From Planctomycetota bacterium (GTDB lineage: Bacteria; Planctomycetota; Planctomycetia; Planctomycetales; Planctomycetaceae), in assembly GCA_030836185.1 (NCBI GenBank), contig JAURQH010000080.1:1-64000 (forward strand): DNA of 64,000 nt. Reading direction: 5' to 3'. The first letter of the stretch is position 1. The number at the start of each line of letters is the position of its first letter. The notes below the pieces were generated by a model. It ran no database searches and was not told where the DNA came from. It saw nothing but the letters and a program-made list of their open reading frames with translations. A program made the position numbers and the translations under genes. This document shows, piece by piece, positions 35,907 to 45,142 of the stretch.

Positions 35907-36939
35907 ATCTTTGCGAGATCTGGGATATCGAATGCCGGCGGAATGGGAACCGCATCAAGCTACCTGGTTAAGCTGGCCCCACAATCCAAAGAGTTGGCCG
36001 GGAAGACTTGAAAGGGTCTGGCCCCGTTACGCAGAAATGGTCGCGGTGTTGGCACGTTTCGAAACCATTCACATTAATGTGAACGATTCCGCAATGGAGA
36101 GACAGGCTCAAAAAAATTTGCAGGAGGCGGGCGCTGATGGGGAAATCGTGTTTCACCATTTCCCGACGAACGATGCCTGGTGTCGCGATCATGGGGCGAT
36201 CATCGTCAGGAACTCTCTAGCCACCTCGTCATTAATCGCTACGGACTGGCAGTATAATGCGTGGGGAGGAAAGCACCCGCCGTTCGACCTCGATCAAAAA
36301 ATTCCTTACCAGATGGCGAACGAACTACAACTTCCCCTTCGAGAGGGAGAGATGGTTCTGGAAGGGGGCTCAATCGATGTTAACGGTGAAGGGTTGCTGC
36401 TGACAACCGAATCCTGTCTGCTGAATCCCAATCGAAATCCGACACTGACTCGGGAACAGATTGAAACACGACTGCAAGAGATGCTGGGAGTGGACACCGT
36501 TTATTGGTTGGGCGATGGAATTGTTGGTGACGACACCGATGGACACATAGATGACATCACTCGTTTCGTCGGCCCGAATACAATTGTCACGGCGGTCGAA
36601 ACTGACAGCTCTGACGAAAACTTTTTGCCCTTGCATCAAAATCTTGTACGACTGAAGTCGTTTTTGAATCCAGCGGGACAACCGTTCGAGATTCACGAGT
36701 TACCGATGCCACCTGCGGTTGTTTATGAAGACCAGCGATTACCGGCCAGTTACGCGAACTTCTACATCGCCAATGATGTGGTGTTGCTACCGACCTATGC
36801 GAATCGGCAAGATGAACGGGCAAAAGAAGTTTTGCGGCAATGTTTTCCAACTCGGGAGATTGTTGGTATCGATTGCACTGACATCGTCTGGGGGTTGGGA
36901 GCGTTTCACTGTCTGACTCAGCAGATCCCACAAGCATGA
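35899..36939 (+). CDS. aguA: Agmatine deiminase
   Basis: A 346-residue pentein-fold enzyme turning agmatine into N-carbamoylputrescine, the substrate of the overlapping aguB product. ATG 35899 overlaps the aguB stop by 8 bp; codons further upstream are aguB in another frame. Motifs: MPAEWEPHQATWLSWPHN at the N-terminus, DAWCRDHGAIIV, LEGGSIDVNGEG, DGHIDDITRFV and the catalytic Cys near the end in GLGAFHCLTQQIP. This is the complete two-step ADI route to putrescine. No arginine decarboxylase lies in the window. Confidence 0.93.
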   Translation: MSESLRDLGYRMPAEWEPHQATWLSWPHNPKSWPGRLERVWPRYAEMVAVLARFETIHINVNDSAMERQAQKNLQEAGADGEIVFHHFPTNDAWCRDHGAIIVRNSLATSSLIATDWQYNAWGGKHPPFDLDQKIPYQMANELQLPLREGEMVLEGGSIDVNGEGLLLTTESCLLNPNRNPTLTREQIETRLQEMLGVDTVYWLGDGIVGDDTDGHIDDITRFVGPNTIVTAVETDSSDENFLPLHQNLVRLKSFLNPAGQPFEIHELPMPPAVVYEDQRLPASYANFYIANDVVLLPTYANRQDERAKEVLRQCFPTREIVGIDCTDIVWGLGAFHCLTQQIPQA

Positions 36940-36945
36940 CTTCGA

Positions 36946-37785
36946 TCAGGAATCGTTTTGATCATCGTCGTTATCGTCTTTTTCTGTTTTTTTGCGGATA
37001 ATCACAGTACGGCCATCCCCGGTCACAGTTGTTGTTTCGGTGACAGTGAGTTCGCGAATCTGGATTTTGCGAAAATGAATTTCCGCGCCTTCGCTCTGCA
37101 AAGAGATACTGCCCGCCGTGGGGGTGCATCCTGTGATTTCTCCCAGCAAGCGGTCGTTGACGGAAACCGTAATTCGACCGCTTTGGCTTTTAATTCCAAG
37201 CTTATTCCACTTTTGGGGAGTCAGCGACAAGTCGCGAACCTGGAGATTATTCGCGGACATCGCACTTCCCAACGGAAAAATACTGCCCGTTGTGGCACCG
37301 TGAAGCTGAACCTGAATCGAGCTTGGCCAGATTTTATCTTCGTGGCCGGTATGAATCAGGACTCCACTATTTCCATTGGCGTCATTCGGAAAACGCCACT
37401 CCATCGTAAACTCAAAATTCTGATATTTCTTTTCAGTCCTTAGATAGCCATGAGGCTCTCCCGTACACATGAGTACGGCATCTGACTGATCATTCCCTGG
37501 AGTGACTCGCCAAACCTGATTGATGGGGACTTTTTTATCAGCAGTGTATTGCACCCAACCTGTTGGAAATTTACTCAGGTCGAGGGTCGTTCGAGAGACC
37601 GGTACCTTTTTAGCCGTCACGGATTGAGGACCAGCTTCGGAGATGACCGGTGGGGGAGAAACTTTTTCGGAAGGTGCTTTTTCTTGTGCGCTGATCTCTA
37701 GGACAATCAAATTCAGGCAGGCTCCGCCAACAATGATCGCGCAGATTCGGCTCAATTTAGCCGGTTGCCCGATGCGGATATCCAT
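36946..37785 (-). CDS. DUF1080 (3-keto-disaccharide hydrolase-like) exported protein
   Basis: A 279-residue protein from ATG 37785 (AAAGGCG upstream); codons to 37899 are not supported. The N-terminus is a signal or membrane anchor (SRICAIIVGGACLNLIVLEISA). The DUF1080 concanavalin-like domain follows: GWVQYTADK, WRVTPGNDQSDAVLMCTGEP, FEFTMEWRFPNDANGNSGVL, VQLHGATTGSIF and WNKLGIKSQSGRITVSVN. The C-terminal tail is charged (KKTEKDDNDDDQND). Family members hydrolyse keto-disaccharides or bind glycans; many planctomycete paralogues exist, so specificity is open. Converges with aguA. Confidence 0.87.
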   Translation of the reverse strand: MDIRIGQPAKLSRICAIIVGGACLNLIVLEISAQEKAPSEKVSPPPVISEAGPQSVTAKKVPVSRTTLDLSKFPTGWVQYTADKKVPINQVWRVTPGNDQSDAVLMCTGEPHGYLRTEKKYQNFEFTMEWRFPNDANGNSGVLIHTGHEDKIWPSSIQVQLHGATTGSIFPLGSAMSANNLQVRDLSLTPQKWNKLGIKSQSGRITVSVNDRLLGEITGCTPTAGSISLQSEGAEIHFRKIQIRELTVTETTTVTGDGRTVIIRKKTEKDDNDDDQNDS

Positions 37786-37936
37786 ACCAACGCCTTTCAG
37801 TAGGCAACAAGAGATAGGTCGTTTCGAGAAAAGTTGAAAAAGAGATCGCAGAATAGGATGCTTAAGACTTCTACATTCTAAAAGCGGGAATGTCTGCATT
37901 CAACGGTCGACGGGGTATTTCTTTGTGGTCGTTTGT

Positions 37937-38509
37937 CTATGTCTCTGAAAGCAGCCCCGAGAACCTGGCAACATCACGGTCGGCAAGTTTTGTGTTTTCG
38001 CTTCGTAGGACCGACAAAAACGGTAAATACTGATCGAAATCGCCCGGTTGCACAGTGAATTGGGAATTCCTGAGATGGTTATCTAAACGGTCCATTTGAG
38101 TCGAAGAAAATGTTTCGTAACAGAAAACCCCTTCCACATTCAGTCCCTGCTGGACAATCGAAGGAATCGTGGCCCAATCCAGGAATCGGAACAGCACAAT
38201 GAGGTTATAGGATTTATCTGGAATCCAATGATCCAGATCGGCACAAACCCAGTTAATTTCGAGCCCTTGAGACCGGGCATGTTGAGCTGCTAGGTCCAAG
38301 CCTGTTTGCGAGATATCAACAGCATCCACATCCCAACCAAGATTTGCGAGCGCCATGGCGTTTTGCCCCAGTCCGCAAGCCAAATCAAGTGCTCTTCCCG
38401 GTGTCAGTTCCTCGACACACTCCAACAGCCAGTCATCCACAGGAGGAATTGTAGTAGCGGATTTCTGCGAATATATTCTATCCCATTTTTCGCGGTCGGC
38501 AGAAGTCAT
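37937..38509 (-). CDS. Class I SAM-dependent methyltransferase
   Basis: A 190-residue Rossmann methyltransferase. SAM site motif I is [20 protein letters not shown], followed by VDAVDIS (motif II acidic residue), NWVCADLD and [14 protein letters not shown]. It resembles TehB-like small-molecule methyltransferases. Its ATG overlaps the gatB stop by 4 bp (ATGA), so translation is coupled to the GatB gene, although no functional link to tRNA amidation is known. The substrate is unknown. Confidence 0.85.
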   Translation of the reverse strand: MTSADREKWDRIYSQKSATTIPPVDDWLLECVEELTPGRALDLACGLGQNAMALANLGWDVDAVDISQTGLDLAAQHARSQGLEINWVCADLDHWIPDKSYNLIVLFRFLDWATIPSIVQQGLNVEGVFCYETFSSTQMDRLDNHLRNSQFTVQPGDFDQYLPFLSVLRSENTKLADRDVARFSGLLSET

Positions 38510-40008
38510 GAGTCCTGCACAATTTTGAGAATCATCTCTCGCACCATTTTGGCATCGGCCCCTTTCACTTCCTTCATCACTTGCCCAATAATCGGACCGG
38601 CGGCTTGTTGTTTGCCACCCTTCAGATCTTCGACAGATTTTGCATTCTGATCGCGAGAGAGCACTTCTTTGATGGTAGCTTCGATGGCTCCGGTATCTTT
38701 GACGACAGCCAATCCTTTTTCCTCAATAATCTGGTCGACAGTTGCAGGGGAGAGGCTATTCCCAGACAGCCCGGTTTCCAGCAATGCGGCAAAGACTTCA
38801 CGCCCACTCTTGACGGTCAAATCGCCATCCACGATTTTCTTAACCATGGCACCTAGAACAACCGGGCGAACTGGGAATTCGTCAATCGCGAGATCACGGT
38901 CATTCAGCTCCCGAAGCACATCCTGTGTAACCCAGTTGGCGGCTTGTTTCCCGTCACCTGAGATCTTTGCAGTCTCTTCAAAATAGTCAGAGAGTTGCGG
39001 CGAATGATTCATAATCACTTCGCGATCATAATCTGAAAGTTCGTAAACGGTTCGCATCCGTTCCCGACGATCTGCGGGGAGTTCGCACATGGTTTTACGA
39101 ATCGCATCGATCTCTTCATCCGTCATCGTGACCGGTGCAAGATCGGGATCGGGAAAGTAACGGTAATCGGCGGCGTCTTCCTTGCCACGCTGCGCGAATG
39201 TTGTCCCTCGATTTGCGTCAAAGCCGCGAGTCTCTTTCATGACGCCTGGGTCGCCCCATTTACGCCCTGTCAGTTGAAACTCTTCCAGTTGTCGTTCGAC
39301 CTCAAAATCGATAGCCGCTTCCACATTGCGGAAACTATTGAGATTCTTGACTTCCACCAACGGAGTCGGCGCAATCTGGCCATCCTCCTGAACGATATGA
39401 AGATTGACGTTGGCATCACAACGGAGTGAGCCTTCCTGCATATTGCAGTCGGAGACTTCCAGGTACTGCATGATCAATCGCAACTCGTCAAGATACTGCC
39501 GAGCCTCTGCGGCGGAACTAAGGTCCGGTTCAGAGACGATTTCCAGTAAAGGTGTTCCGGCACGATTCAGGTCCACTTTACTGTCTTCGCCTCGACCGCT
39601 TTCATCATGAATATTCTTGCCAGCATCTTCTTCCAGATGTGCGCGAAGGATACGAATCTTCTTTTTGTGGCCATCTGCGTCATCAACTTCCAGCCAGCCA
39701 TCAAAACTCATCGGCATATCGTATTGGCTGATCTGGTAGCCTTTGGGCAAGTCAGGATAGAAGTATTGCTTGCGATCCCATTTCGTGAACTTGGCAATCG
39801 AGCAATTGAGCCCCAATGCCGCCTTGACGGCCAGCTCATAAGCATGTCGATTCAGCACCGGCAATGTGCCGGGCAGGGCGATGCAAAGCGGCTGAGTCTG
39901 CGTATTGGGGGCATCAGGATTGAACTCGGTGGTGCAGGCCGTAAAGAGTTTCGTTTGGGTCAACAGTTGAACGTGGACTTCCAGTCCAATGACAATTTTG
40001 TAGTCCAT
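38506..40008 (-). CDS. gatB: Aspartyl/glutamyl-tRNA amidotransferase subunit B
   Basis: A 500-residue subunit of GatCAB, which amidates misacylated Glu-tRNA-Gln and/or Asp-tRNA-Asn. Start [20 protein letters not shown] is the standard family N-terminus. Conserved: [30 protein letters not shown]-type [41 protein letters not shown] and the C-terminal YqeY/tail domain ([14 protein letters not shown]). Forty bp after gatA, in an operon with gatC and probably rpmB. Confidence 0.96.
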   Translation of the reverse strand: MDYKIVIGLEVHVQLLTQTKLFTACTTEFNPDAPNTQTQPLCIALPGTLPVLNRHAYELAVKAALGLNCSIAKFTKWDRKQYFYPDLPKGYQISQYDMPMSFDGWLEVDDADGHKKKIRILRAHLEEDAGKNIHDESGRGEDSKVDLNRAGTPLLEIVSEPDLSSAAEARQYLDELRLIMQYLEVSDCNMQEGSLRCDANVNLHIVQEDGQIAPTPLVEVKNLNSFRNVEAAIDFEVERQLEEFQLTGRKWGDPGVMKETRGFDANRGTTFAQRGKEDAADYRYFPDPDLAPVTMTDEEIDAIRKTMCELPADRRERMRTVYELSDYDREVIMNHSPQLSDYFEETAKISGDGKQAANWVTQDVLRELNDRDLAIDEFPVRPVVLGAMVKKIVDGDLTVKSGREVFAALLETGLSGNSLSPATVDQIIEEKGLAVVKDTGAIEATIKEVLSRDQNAKSVEDLKGGKQQAAGPIIGQVMKEVKGADAKMVREMILKIVQDS

Positions 40009-40048
40009 CGTGAATATCCTGCAGGGAGGCTGAGGTCTCTATCTGTCA

Positions 40049-41518
40049 TTACTGTGCGACGAGTTCGGGGACTTTCTGATGCCAGTCGGTCGCCTGCTCA
40101 AACATTCTGGCGGCTCGTAGCAGTCGTGCTTCTTCCAAAGGCGGCCCCAACAATTGCAGGCCAATCGGAAGCCCTTCGCTGCTCATGCCGGCGGGAATAC
40201 TGATTCCCGGTATCCCGGCCAGATTTGCCCCCAATGTGAACATGTCCGAGAGATACATGGCCAGAGGGTCATTGATCAGCTCGCCAATCTTGAAAGCGGG
40301 AGTTGGGCACGCTGGAGAGGCGATAAAATCAACTTCCTGAAACGCATCGTCGTAGTCATTTCGAATCAGTCTGCGGACTTTGAGAGCTTTGACGTAATAG
40401 GCGTCGATGTATCCGGCAGAGAGAGTGTAGGTTCCCATCATGATTCGACGTTTGACTTCGGGACCAAATCCCTCTTCTCGCGTTTGGCGATACATGTCCG
40501 TCAAATCTTTAAACTCTTCCGCTCGGTGCCCGTAATGAATTCCATCGTAACGCGAGAGATTGCTGGAGGCTTCCGCAGGTGCGATGATGTAATAGGTGGC
40601 CACACCATAGCGAGCATGCGGTAATGAGACATCTTTGATCTCTGCTCCAAGCGAGCGATACACATTAATCGCTTCGTCAGTCGCTGAAATCACATCTTCG
40701 TCGATACCGTCAGCTTGAAACTCTTTCACAACGCCTATCTTCAGTCCCTCAAGTGGTTGATTAAGATCGGCTAGCAGGTCTGGGGTTGGTTTATTGATAG
40801 AAGTAGAATCAAGTGGGTCATGTCCTGACAAGGCTTGCAACAAGGCTGCCGTTCCGGTGACATCGGTTCCAAACGGACCGATTTGATCAAGAGAACTGGC
40901 AAAAGCGACTAATCCATATCGAGAGACTCGGCCGTACGTTGGCTTCATTCCCACAACACCACAAAAGCTGGCTGGCTGCCGAATGGAACCCCCTGTGTCG
41001 CTACCAACTGCAAGTGGTGCCATGCGAGAGCCGACTGCAGCCGCAGATCCTCCTGAAGATCCTCCGGGGGCATAATCCTGCTTCCAGGGGTTGTGAGTCT
41101 TTTGAAAGGCAGAGTTCTCAGTGGATGATCCCATCGCAAACTCATCCATGTTCGTCCGACCAAGTAGAACAGCATCGGCGGCTTGCAATTTCTCGATAGA
41201 AGTGGCCGAGTAGGGCGGGATAAAATCCTTCAGGTACTTACTACCGCAAGTGCAAGGCTGCCCTTTGTGGCAAACAACATCTTTGACGGCTACCGGAATC
41301 CCCGCCAAAGGGCCAACAGATTCACCAGCCGCCCGTTTGTTGTCGACAGCTTTCGCCTGTTCAAGCGCATAATCCTGATCGATATGTAGAAATGCACCGA
41401 CATTCATATCATTCTGAGAGATCTGATTCAGGCAAGCCTGTGTCAACTCGACGCTGGTGATCTCGCCTCGATTAAGCTGTGCCAGCAATTCGCCAGCTCC
41501 GGTGGAGAGAATCGACAT
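40049..41518 (-). CDS. gatA: Aspartyl/glutamyl-tRNA amidotransferase subunit A
   Basis: A 489-residue amidase-signature enzyme that generates ammonia from glutamine for tRNA amidation. The Ser-cisSer-Lys triad is visible: PVAVKDVVCHKG (Lys), PGGSSGGSAAAVGSRMAPLAVGSD, here read as two short motifs GGSSGGSAAAV and GSDTGGSIRQPASFCG. Presence of GatA implies indirect charging of Gln and/or Asn tRNAs in this organism. Located between gatC (106 bp upstream) and gatB (40 bp downstream). Confidence 0.96.
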   Translation of the reverse strand: MSILSTGAGELLAQLNRGEITSVELTQACLNQISQNDMNVGAFLHIDQDYALEQAKAVDNKRAAGESVGPLAGIPVAVKDVVCHKGQPCTCGSKYLKDFIPPYSATSIEKLQAADAVLLGRTNMDEFAMGSSTENSAFQKTHNPWKQDYAPGGSSGGSAAAVGSRMAPLAVGSDTGGSIRQPASFCGVVGMKPTYGRVSRYGLVAFASSLDQIGPFGTDVTGTAALLQALSGHDPLDSTSINKPTPDLLADLNQPLEGLKIGVVKEFQADGIDEDVISATDEAINVYRSLGAEIKDVSLPHARYGVATYYIIAPAEASSNLSRYDGIHYGHRAEEFKDLTDMYRQTREEGFGPEVKRRIMMGTYTLSAGYIDAYYVKALKVRRLIRNDYDDAFQEVDFIASPACPTPAFKIGELINDPLAMYLSDMFTLGANLAGIPGISIPAGMSSEGLPIGLQLLGPPLEEARLLRAARMFEQATDWHQKVPELVAQ

Positions 41519-41624
41519 GTCGCTTCACACCTGTCTTAAAAAAGTTCCAGAAGACGAAACGCTTGTAGATGTACTGGTCAAACACAGTCTGAGCAAATTT
41601 TGACCGACATTGAACCCATTTGAA

Positions 41625-41912
41625 TCAATGTTCAATGATCTGTGGCACAAGGAAGTATTTCCCATCGGTTTTGGGAGCATTGGCAAGTGCGCCTTCGCGA
41701 GGCAGGGGAGGGGATCGAATATCATCACGAAACACATTGGTCTGTTCGATCGCATGAACCATTGGCTCAACCTCGTCCGTGTCCACCTCTTCCAGCACTG
41801 CGACATAGTCAATGAGCTTGGAAAGCTGTGGACGAAGCTCGGAGATCTGCTGCTCAGAGAGGTTCAGTCTGGCCAATTCGGCCACTTTGTGGATATCGTC
41901 TTCACTCAGCAT
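41625..41912 (-). CDS. gatC: Aspartyl/glutamyl-tRNA amidotransferase subunit C
   Basis: A 95-residue small subunit that stabilises GatA-GatB. Pattern typical of the family: VAELARLNLSEQQISELRPQL, split as VAELARLNLSE and QLSKLIDYVAVLEEVDTDEV, with the C-terminal FLVPQIIE that wraps between the other subunits. Sits 65 bp after rpmB and 106 bp before gatA on the same strand. Confidence 0.93.
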   Translation of the reverse strand: MLSEDDIHKVAELARLNLSEQQISELRPQLSKLIDYVAVLEEVDTDEVEPMVHAIEQTNVFRDDIRSPPLPREGALANAPKTDGKYFLVPQIIEH

Positions 41913-41977
41913 GAGTTACCAGCCCGGAATTAGACGCTATATCAGCTCTCGGGATTCGAGATGATCAGTGAATCGGA

Positions 41978-42238
41978 TCAATGACTCGGAACAGTGAAAG
42001 GCTTGCGAACCACAGCCTTTTGAACCTTGCCACTGCGAATACAACTGGTGCATACCCGTTTGCGAATAACTTCTTCGCCATCTTGCACACGAATACTTTG
42101 CAGATTCAATTTGAACTGACGTTTCGTAATTCCGGTGGTTTTGCGCCCGTTACCGCCAAGGTACTTTGGCTTTCCACGTTCTTCTTTTTTGTTTCCGCGA
42201 CCCGGTTTCTTGCCGCAAATACTGCATTGTTGTGACAT
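41978..42238 (-). CDS. rpmB: Ribosomal protein bL28
   Basis: An 86-residue large-subunit ribosomal protein. It has a zinc-ribbon form: [13 protein letters not shown] near the N-terminus and [10 protein letters not shown] near the C-terminus provide four cysteines. [13 protein letters not shown] is the core strand. An RBS-like GGAGTTTGCG precedes ATG 42238 on the gene strand. It begins the probable rpmB-gatC-gatA-gatB-methyltransferase unit. Confidence 0.93.
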   Translation of the reverse strand: MSQQCSICGKKPGRGNKKEERGKPKYLGGNGRKTTGITKRQFKLNLQSIRVQDGEEVIRKRVCTSCIRSGKVQKAVVRKPFTVPSH

Positions 42239-42768
42239 CTCGCAAACTCCAGATATTTCGAGGCGGCCATTGGCCGGTTAGTGATCTTGGGAGAATCGAT
42301 GAGTTTAGTCGTTTTGGCGGGGAATTCAAGGCATACGGGTGAATCTCCATTCTCTGCGGAACTACCGTTGACTCGCTTCTTTCTCAGCCCTCTTTCTCAG
42401 CCAGAGTGTGACATCGTCGATGTGTAATCCCGCATAATCGGCACAGTTTCACAGATTGTAATTATGGGAAATCAATATGACAACACTTCGGGTGGCAAGG
42501 ATTGCAGACGCGACACCATGCAAATCGACAATATCTAGCAGTTATTACAAGATCATCAGAATCGGCATATCCTGCCGAATGGATTATCTTTCATGATAGA
42601 AATGACTTACGGAGTATTTGTTGGAATTATTTGCGTTGTCACTGTTTTGGCACACCAGATGTATTAATTGTTTCTATGTGATGACAAATTGATTTGGTTT
42701 TTATTGAACCACAAGTTGACTGTCATCGTAATCAACCACAACAAAATGATTTTCAAGGAGACAGAAAC
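42239..42768. other. Divergent rpmB/csrA intergenic region
   Basis: No gene is evident in 530 bp. It must hold promoters for rpmB (leftward) and csrA (rightward), but no convincing -35/-10 pair was found. It contains a 13-bp tandem pair (42378-42403) and a small hairpin CGGCA-TATCC-TGCCG (42563-42577). A leader of uncertain length precedes csrA. Confidence 0.5.
42378..42403. repeat. 13-bp tandem repeat (TCTTTCTCAGCCM x2)
   Basis: TCTTTCTCAGCCC at 42378-42390 is followed directly by TCTTTCTCAGCCA at 42391-42403, differing only in the last base. It is about 140 bp upstream of rpmB in non-coding DNA, so it has no coding effect. Could be part of the rpmB promoter region or a neutral slippage product. 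Confidence 0.7.
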
Positions 42769-43002
42769 ATGTTGGTACTCACACGGAAGCGTAACGAAAT
42801 GATTCGAATCGGTGACGACGTTGTGATCAAAGTCATCAAGACTGGAAAGGGAGCTATCAAAATTGGAATCGAAGCACCAAGCAATGTTCGAGTCCTTCGT
42901 GCCGAGTTGGCGACCTTTGAGGAAATGCAGGCTGCCGAGGAAAGTGCTGAAGAAGACGCGGGGCTTCGTCCCGACCTTATCATGATGCCTCAAGCTGTCT
43001 AA
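42769..43002 (+). CDS. csrA: Carbon storage regulator CsrA
   Basis: A 77-residue RNA-binding regulator that binds GGA motifs in 5' leaders. ATG 42769 follows CAAGGAG by 8 bases; the longer frame to 42694 is not coding. Core is canonical: MLVLTRKRNEMIRIGDDVVI, split as MLVLTRKRNE and IRIGDDVVIKV, then IKIGIEAPSNVRVLRAEL, where the Arg in VLRAE is the conserved RNA contact. The acidic tail of about 25 residues is longer than in E. coli CsrA. The SD itself contains GGA, so autoregulation is possible. The S41 protease gene follows after 102 bp. Confidence 0.95.
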   Translation: MLVLTRKRNEMIRIGDDVVIKVIKTGKGAIKIGIEAPSNVRVLRAELATFEEMQAAEESAEEDAGLRPDLIMMPQAV

Positions 43003-43104
43003 TTCTCAATCAATGTCACGTTTTTAGTTTTACGAAACCCAAACTTTTCAACATTTAAATCCTTCGGCAAAGATGTCGGAGATCAAACACAAGGAGACTT
43101 AATC

Positions 43105-45003
43105 ATGAAGACCTCAATTTCAAACGGACGAAATACAGGTATGTGGACAAAATGGATGTTTGCTGTTCTGGTCGTGCTGGGAGCTGCTTTCACTGCGGAA
43201 GCCCAGGATCCTTACGGTTCAACGACTCCCTTTCCAGGACTAGATGGCAACTATAACTCCACATCACCTGCAACGACCCCTGATTACCTGAATGACGGGT
43301 ACCACACACGTTACCCTTCTCGCACAACACCCGCTTACGATGACTTCGGCGACCGCTGGTCTCCACAGGACTTCGACTCGGGAAGGAGGCGACCAATGCG
43401 GGATCGATTCAATCGAGACCGCTACAATCAACCCGTTCCGATACGGGATTACCCACCTCGGACAAGCCCTTCAGATGGTGAGTATGACTTCCCCGTCAGC
43501 ACACCGACGTACCCGTCAACTCCTTACCGAGATCGGATGCCGGTTGTCGATCCAGAAGTGGAACAACTTCAGAAGCAACAACAGAGTATCTCCTTTCGAT
43601 ACAGCAACCCTGTGCTGATGCGATTTATGCAGACTCTCGATGTGAATCGTGCGGTCACTTTGTATCGCGAAATCAGCGATATGGTTGATCGTCGCCACAT
43701 GAAACCAACCAGTTATGCCGAACGTGTGGAAAAGAGTCTTGGTAATTTGGCAGCCGCTGCCGAAAACTCGGACTTTCAGCGGGCAAACAGTCTGCGATTA
43801 TCGGCAGCCGGAATTGAAACATTCCAACAGGCCATTGTGGGAGTGTCTCGTCAGGCAAATGTCCGAAGTCGTTCGGATGCAGAGCAAGTGATGTCTCAGT
43901 CAATGAGCGTTGCTCGTCAGTACCTGGGATTACCTTCGGAAGTTGTAGCGATGGAATTTATCTTCGGAACCACAGATACGCTCGACAAATACTCCGCTTT
44001 CGTGCCGGATGATGTTCGGCAAGGCCCCTCCGCTTCTGCTGTGGAAGACTCGGTGGTCGGGATCGGTGTCGAAGTGAAGCCGACGGAAGGTGGAATCCTT
44101 GTTGAACGTGTTCTGCCAAACGGACCGGCTCACGAAGCAGGTTTGGAAGCAGGAGACGTGATTGTAAATATCGATGGTCGTACTCTGAGCGGAATGTCGT
44201 TCAGTCAAGCTGTTGACATGATCGGTGGCCCTTCAGGAAGTCGTTTAAGCCTTGGCTTGAAACGGTCATCTGGGCCAGCCTTCGCTGTCAGCATGATTCG
44301 ACGTCGAGTGGACATTCAGTCGGTTTCCGAAGTGCGGATGCTCGATTCGACAAACAGCGTTGGTTATGTTCGCTTGGACAAGTTTGCCGAAAAGTCGTCA
44401 GCCGAAATGGATGCCGCATTGTGGAAACTTCACAATGCCGGAATGAAATCGCTGGTCTTCGACTTGCGAGGAAACCCCGGAGGCTTGTTGACCACGGCGA
44501 TTGAGTTGTCTGACAAGTTCTTGCCGCAAGGTGTGATCGTGTCGACTCGTGGACGATTGGCTCAGGACAACATGTCTGAATCGGCCAAGCGATCACGAAC
44601 TTGGAAGGTGCCACTGGTGGTGCTGGTCGATGAAAACTCGGCTTCTGCTTCGGAAATTTTCGCAGCAGCAATCCAGGAAAACCAACGTGGTGTGATCGTG
44701 GGACGAAAGTCTTACGGTAAAGGAACCGTGCAAACGCACTTTCCGCTGCAAAGCGTGTCGGGTGCCTTGCGATTGACCACTGCCAAGTTTTACTCACCAA
44801 ACGACCGTGAGATGGCGGGAGCCGGCGTGACACCTGATGTGGTGGTGGACGACTTCAAACTGGAAAGTCGTCAGTTGAACTCTGGAGATAAAGATATCCA
44901 GGCAGCTTTGAGACTCGCCTCGCGACCAGAGCTGGCTCAAATGGCTGAGCGTTCGGCTAAACCCCAGACTCCCGGGTATAGCATCTCGGATGGACGTTTT
45001 TAA
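43105..45003 (+). CDS. S41-family C-terminal processing protease with PDZ domain
   Basis: A 632-residue exported protease; AAGGAG precedes ATG 43105. Signal/anchor segment WTKWMFAVLVVLGAAFTAEA, then about 130 residues rich in Pro, Arg, Tyr and Asp (low complexity), a helical region, a PDZ domain (GIGVEVKPTEGGILVERV, GLEAGDVIVNIDGRTL) and the S41 core with catalytic Ser in DENSASASEIFAAAI and Lys in VGRKSYGKGTVQ. Processing proteases of this class trim or degrade exported proteins. Followed by a terminator. Confidence 0.92.
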   Translation: MKTSISNGRNTGMWTKWMFAVLVVLGAAFTAEAQDPYGSTTPFPGLDGNYNSTSPATTPDYLNDGYHTRYPSRTTPAYDDFGDRWSPQDFDSGRRRPMRDRFNRDRYNQPVPIRDYPPRTSPSDGEYDFPVSTPTYPSTPYRDRMPVVDPEVEQLQKQQQSISFRYSNPVLMRFMQTLDVNRAVTLYREISDMVDRRHMKPTSYAERVEKSLGNLAAAAENSDFQRANSLRLSAAGIETFQQAIVGVSRQANVRSRSDAEQVMSQSMSVARQYLGLPSEVVAMEFIFGTTDTLDKYSAFVPDDVRQGPSASAVEDSVVGIGVEVKPTEGGILVERVLPNGPAHEAGLEAGDVIVNIDGRTLSGMSFSQAVDMIGGPSGSRLSLGLKRSSGPAFAVSMIRRRVDIQSVSEVRMLDSTNSVGYVRLDKFAEKSSAEMDAALWKLHNAGMKSLVFDLRGNPGGLLTTAIELSDKFLPQGVIVSTRGRLAQDNMSESAKRSRTWKVPLVVLVDENSASASEIFAAAIQENQRGVIVGRKSYGKGTVQTHFPLQSVSGALRLTTAKFYSPNDREMAGAGVTPDVVVDDFKLESRQLNSGDKDIQAALRLASRPELAQMAERSAKPQTPGYSISDGRF

Positions 45004-45031
45004 TCACCATTGATTGACGGCTGAGAAGTTG

Positions 45032-45064
45032 AGGCACGGCTCGAAAGGGTCGTGCCTTTTTTTA
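45032..45064 (+). terminator. Rho-independent terminator after the S41 protease
   Basis: AGGCACG and CGTGCCT form a 7-bp stem around GCTCGAAAGGGT, followed by seven Ts, 29 bp after the stop codon. It ends the protease transcript before the convergent DUF1501 gene (stop at 45143). Confidence 0.82.
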
Positions 45065-45142
45065 TGCGCTGGGCCACAACATGATAGACCGTGAGATATT
45101 GCATTCTGTCCATTCATGAGCACAGCATTGTCAGGTTCTCTT

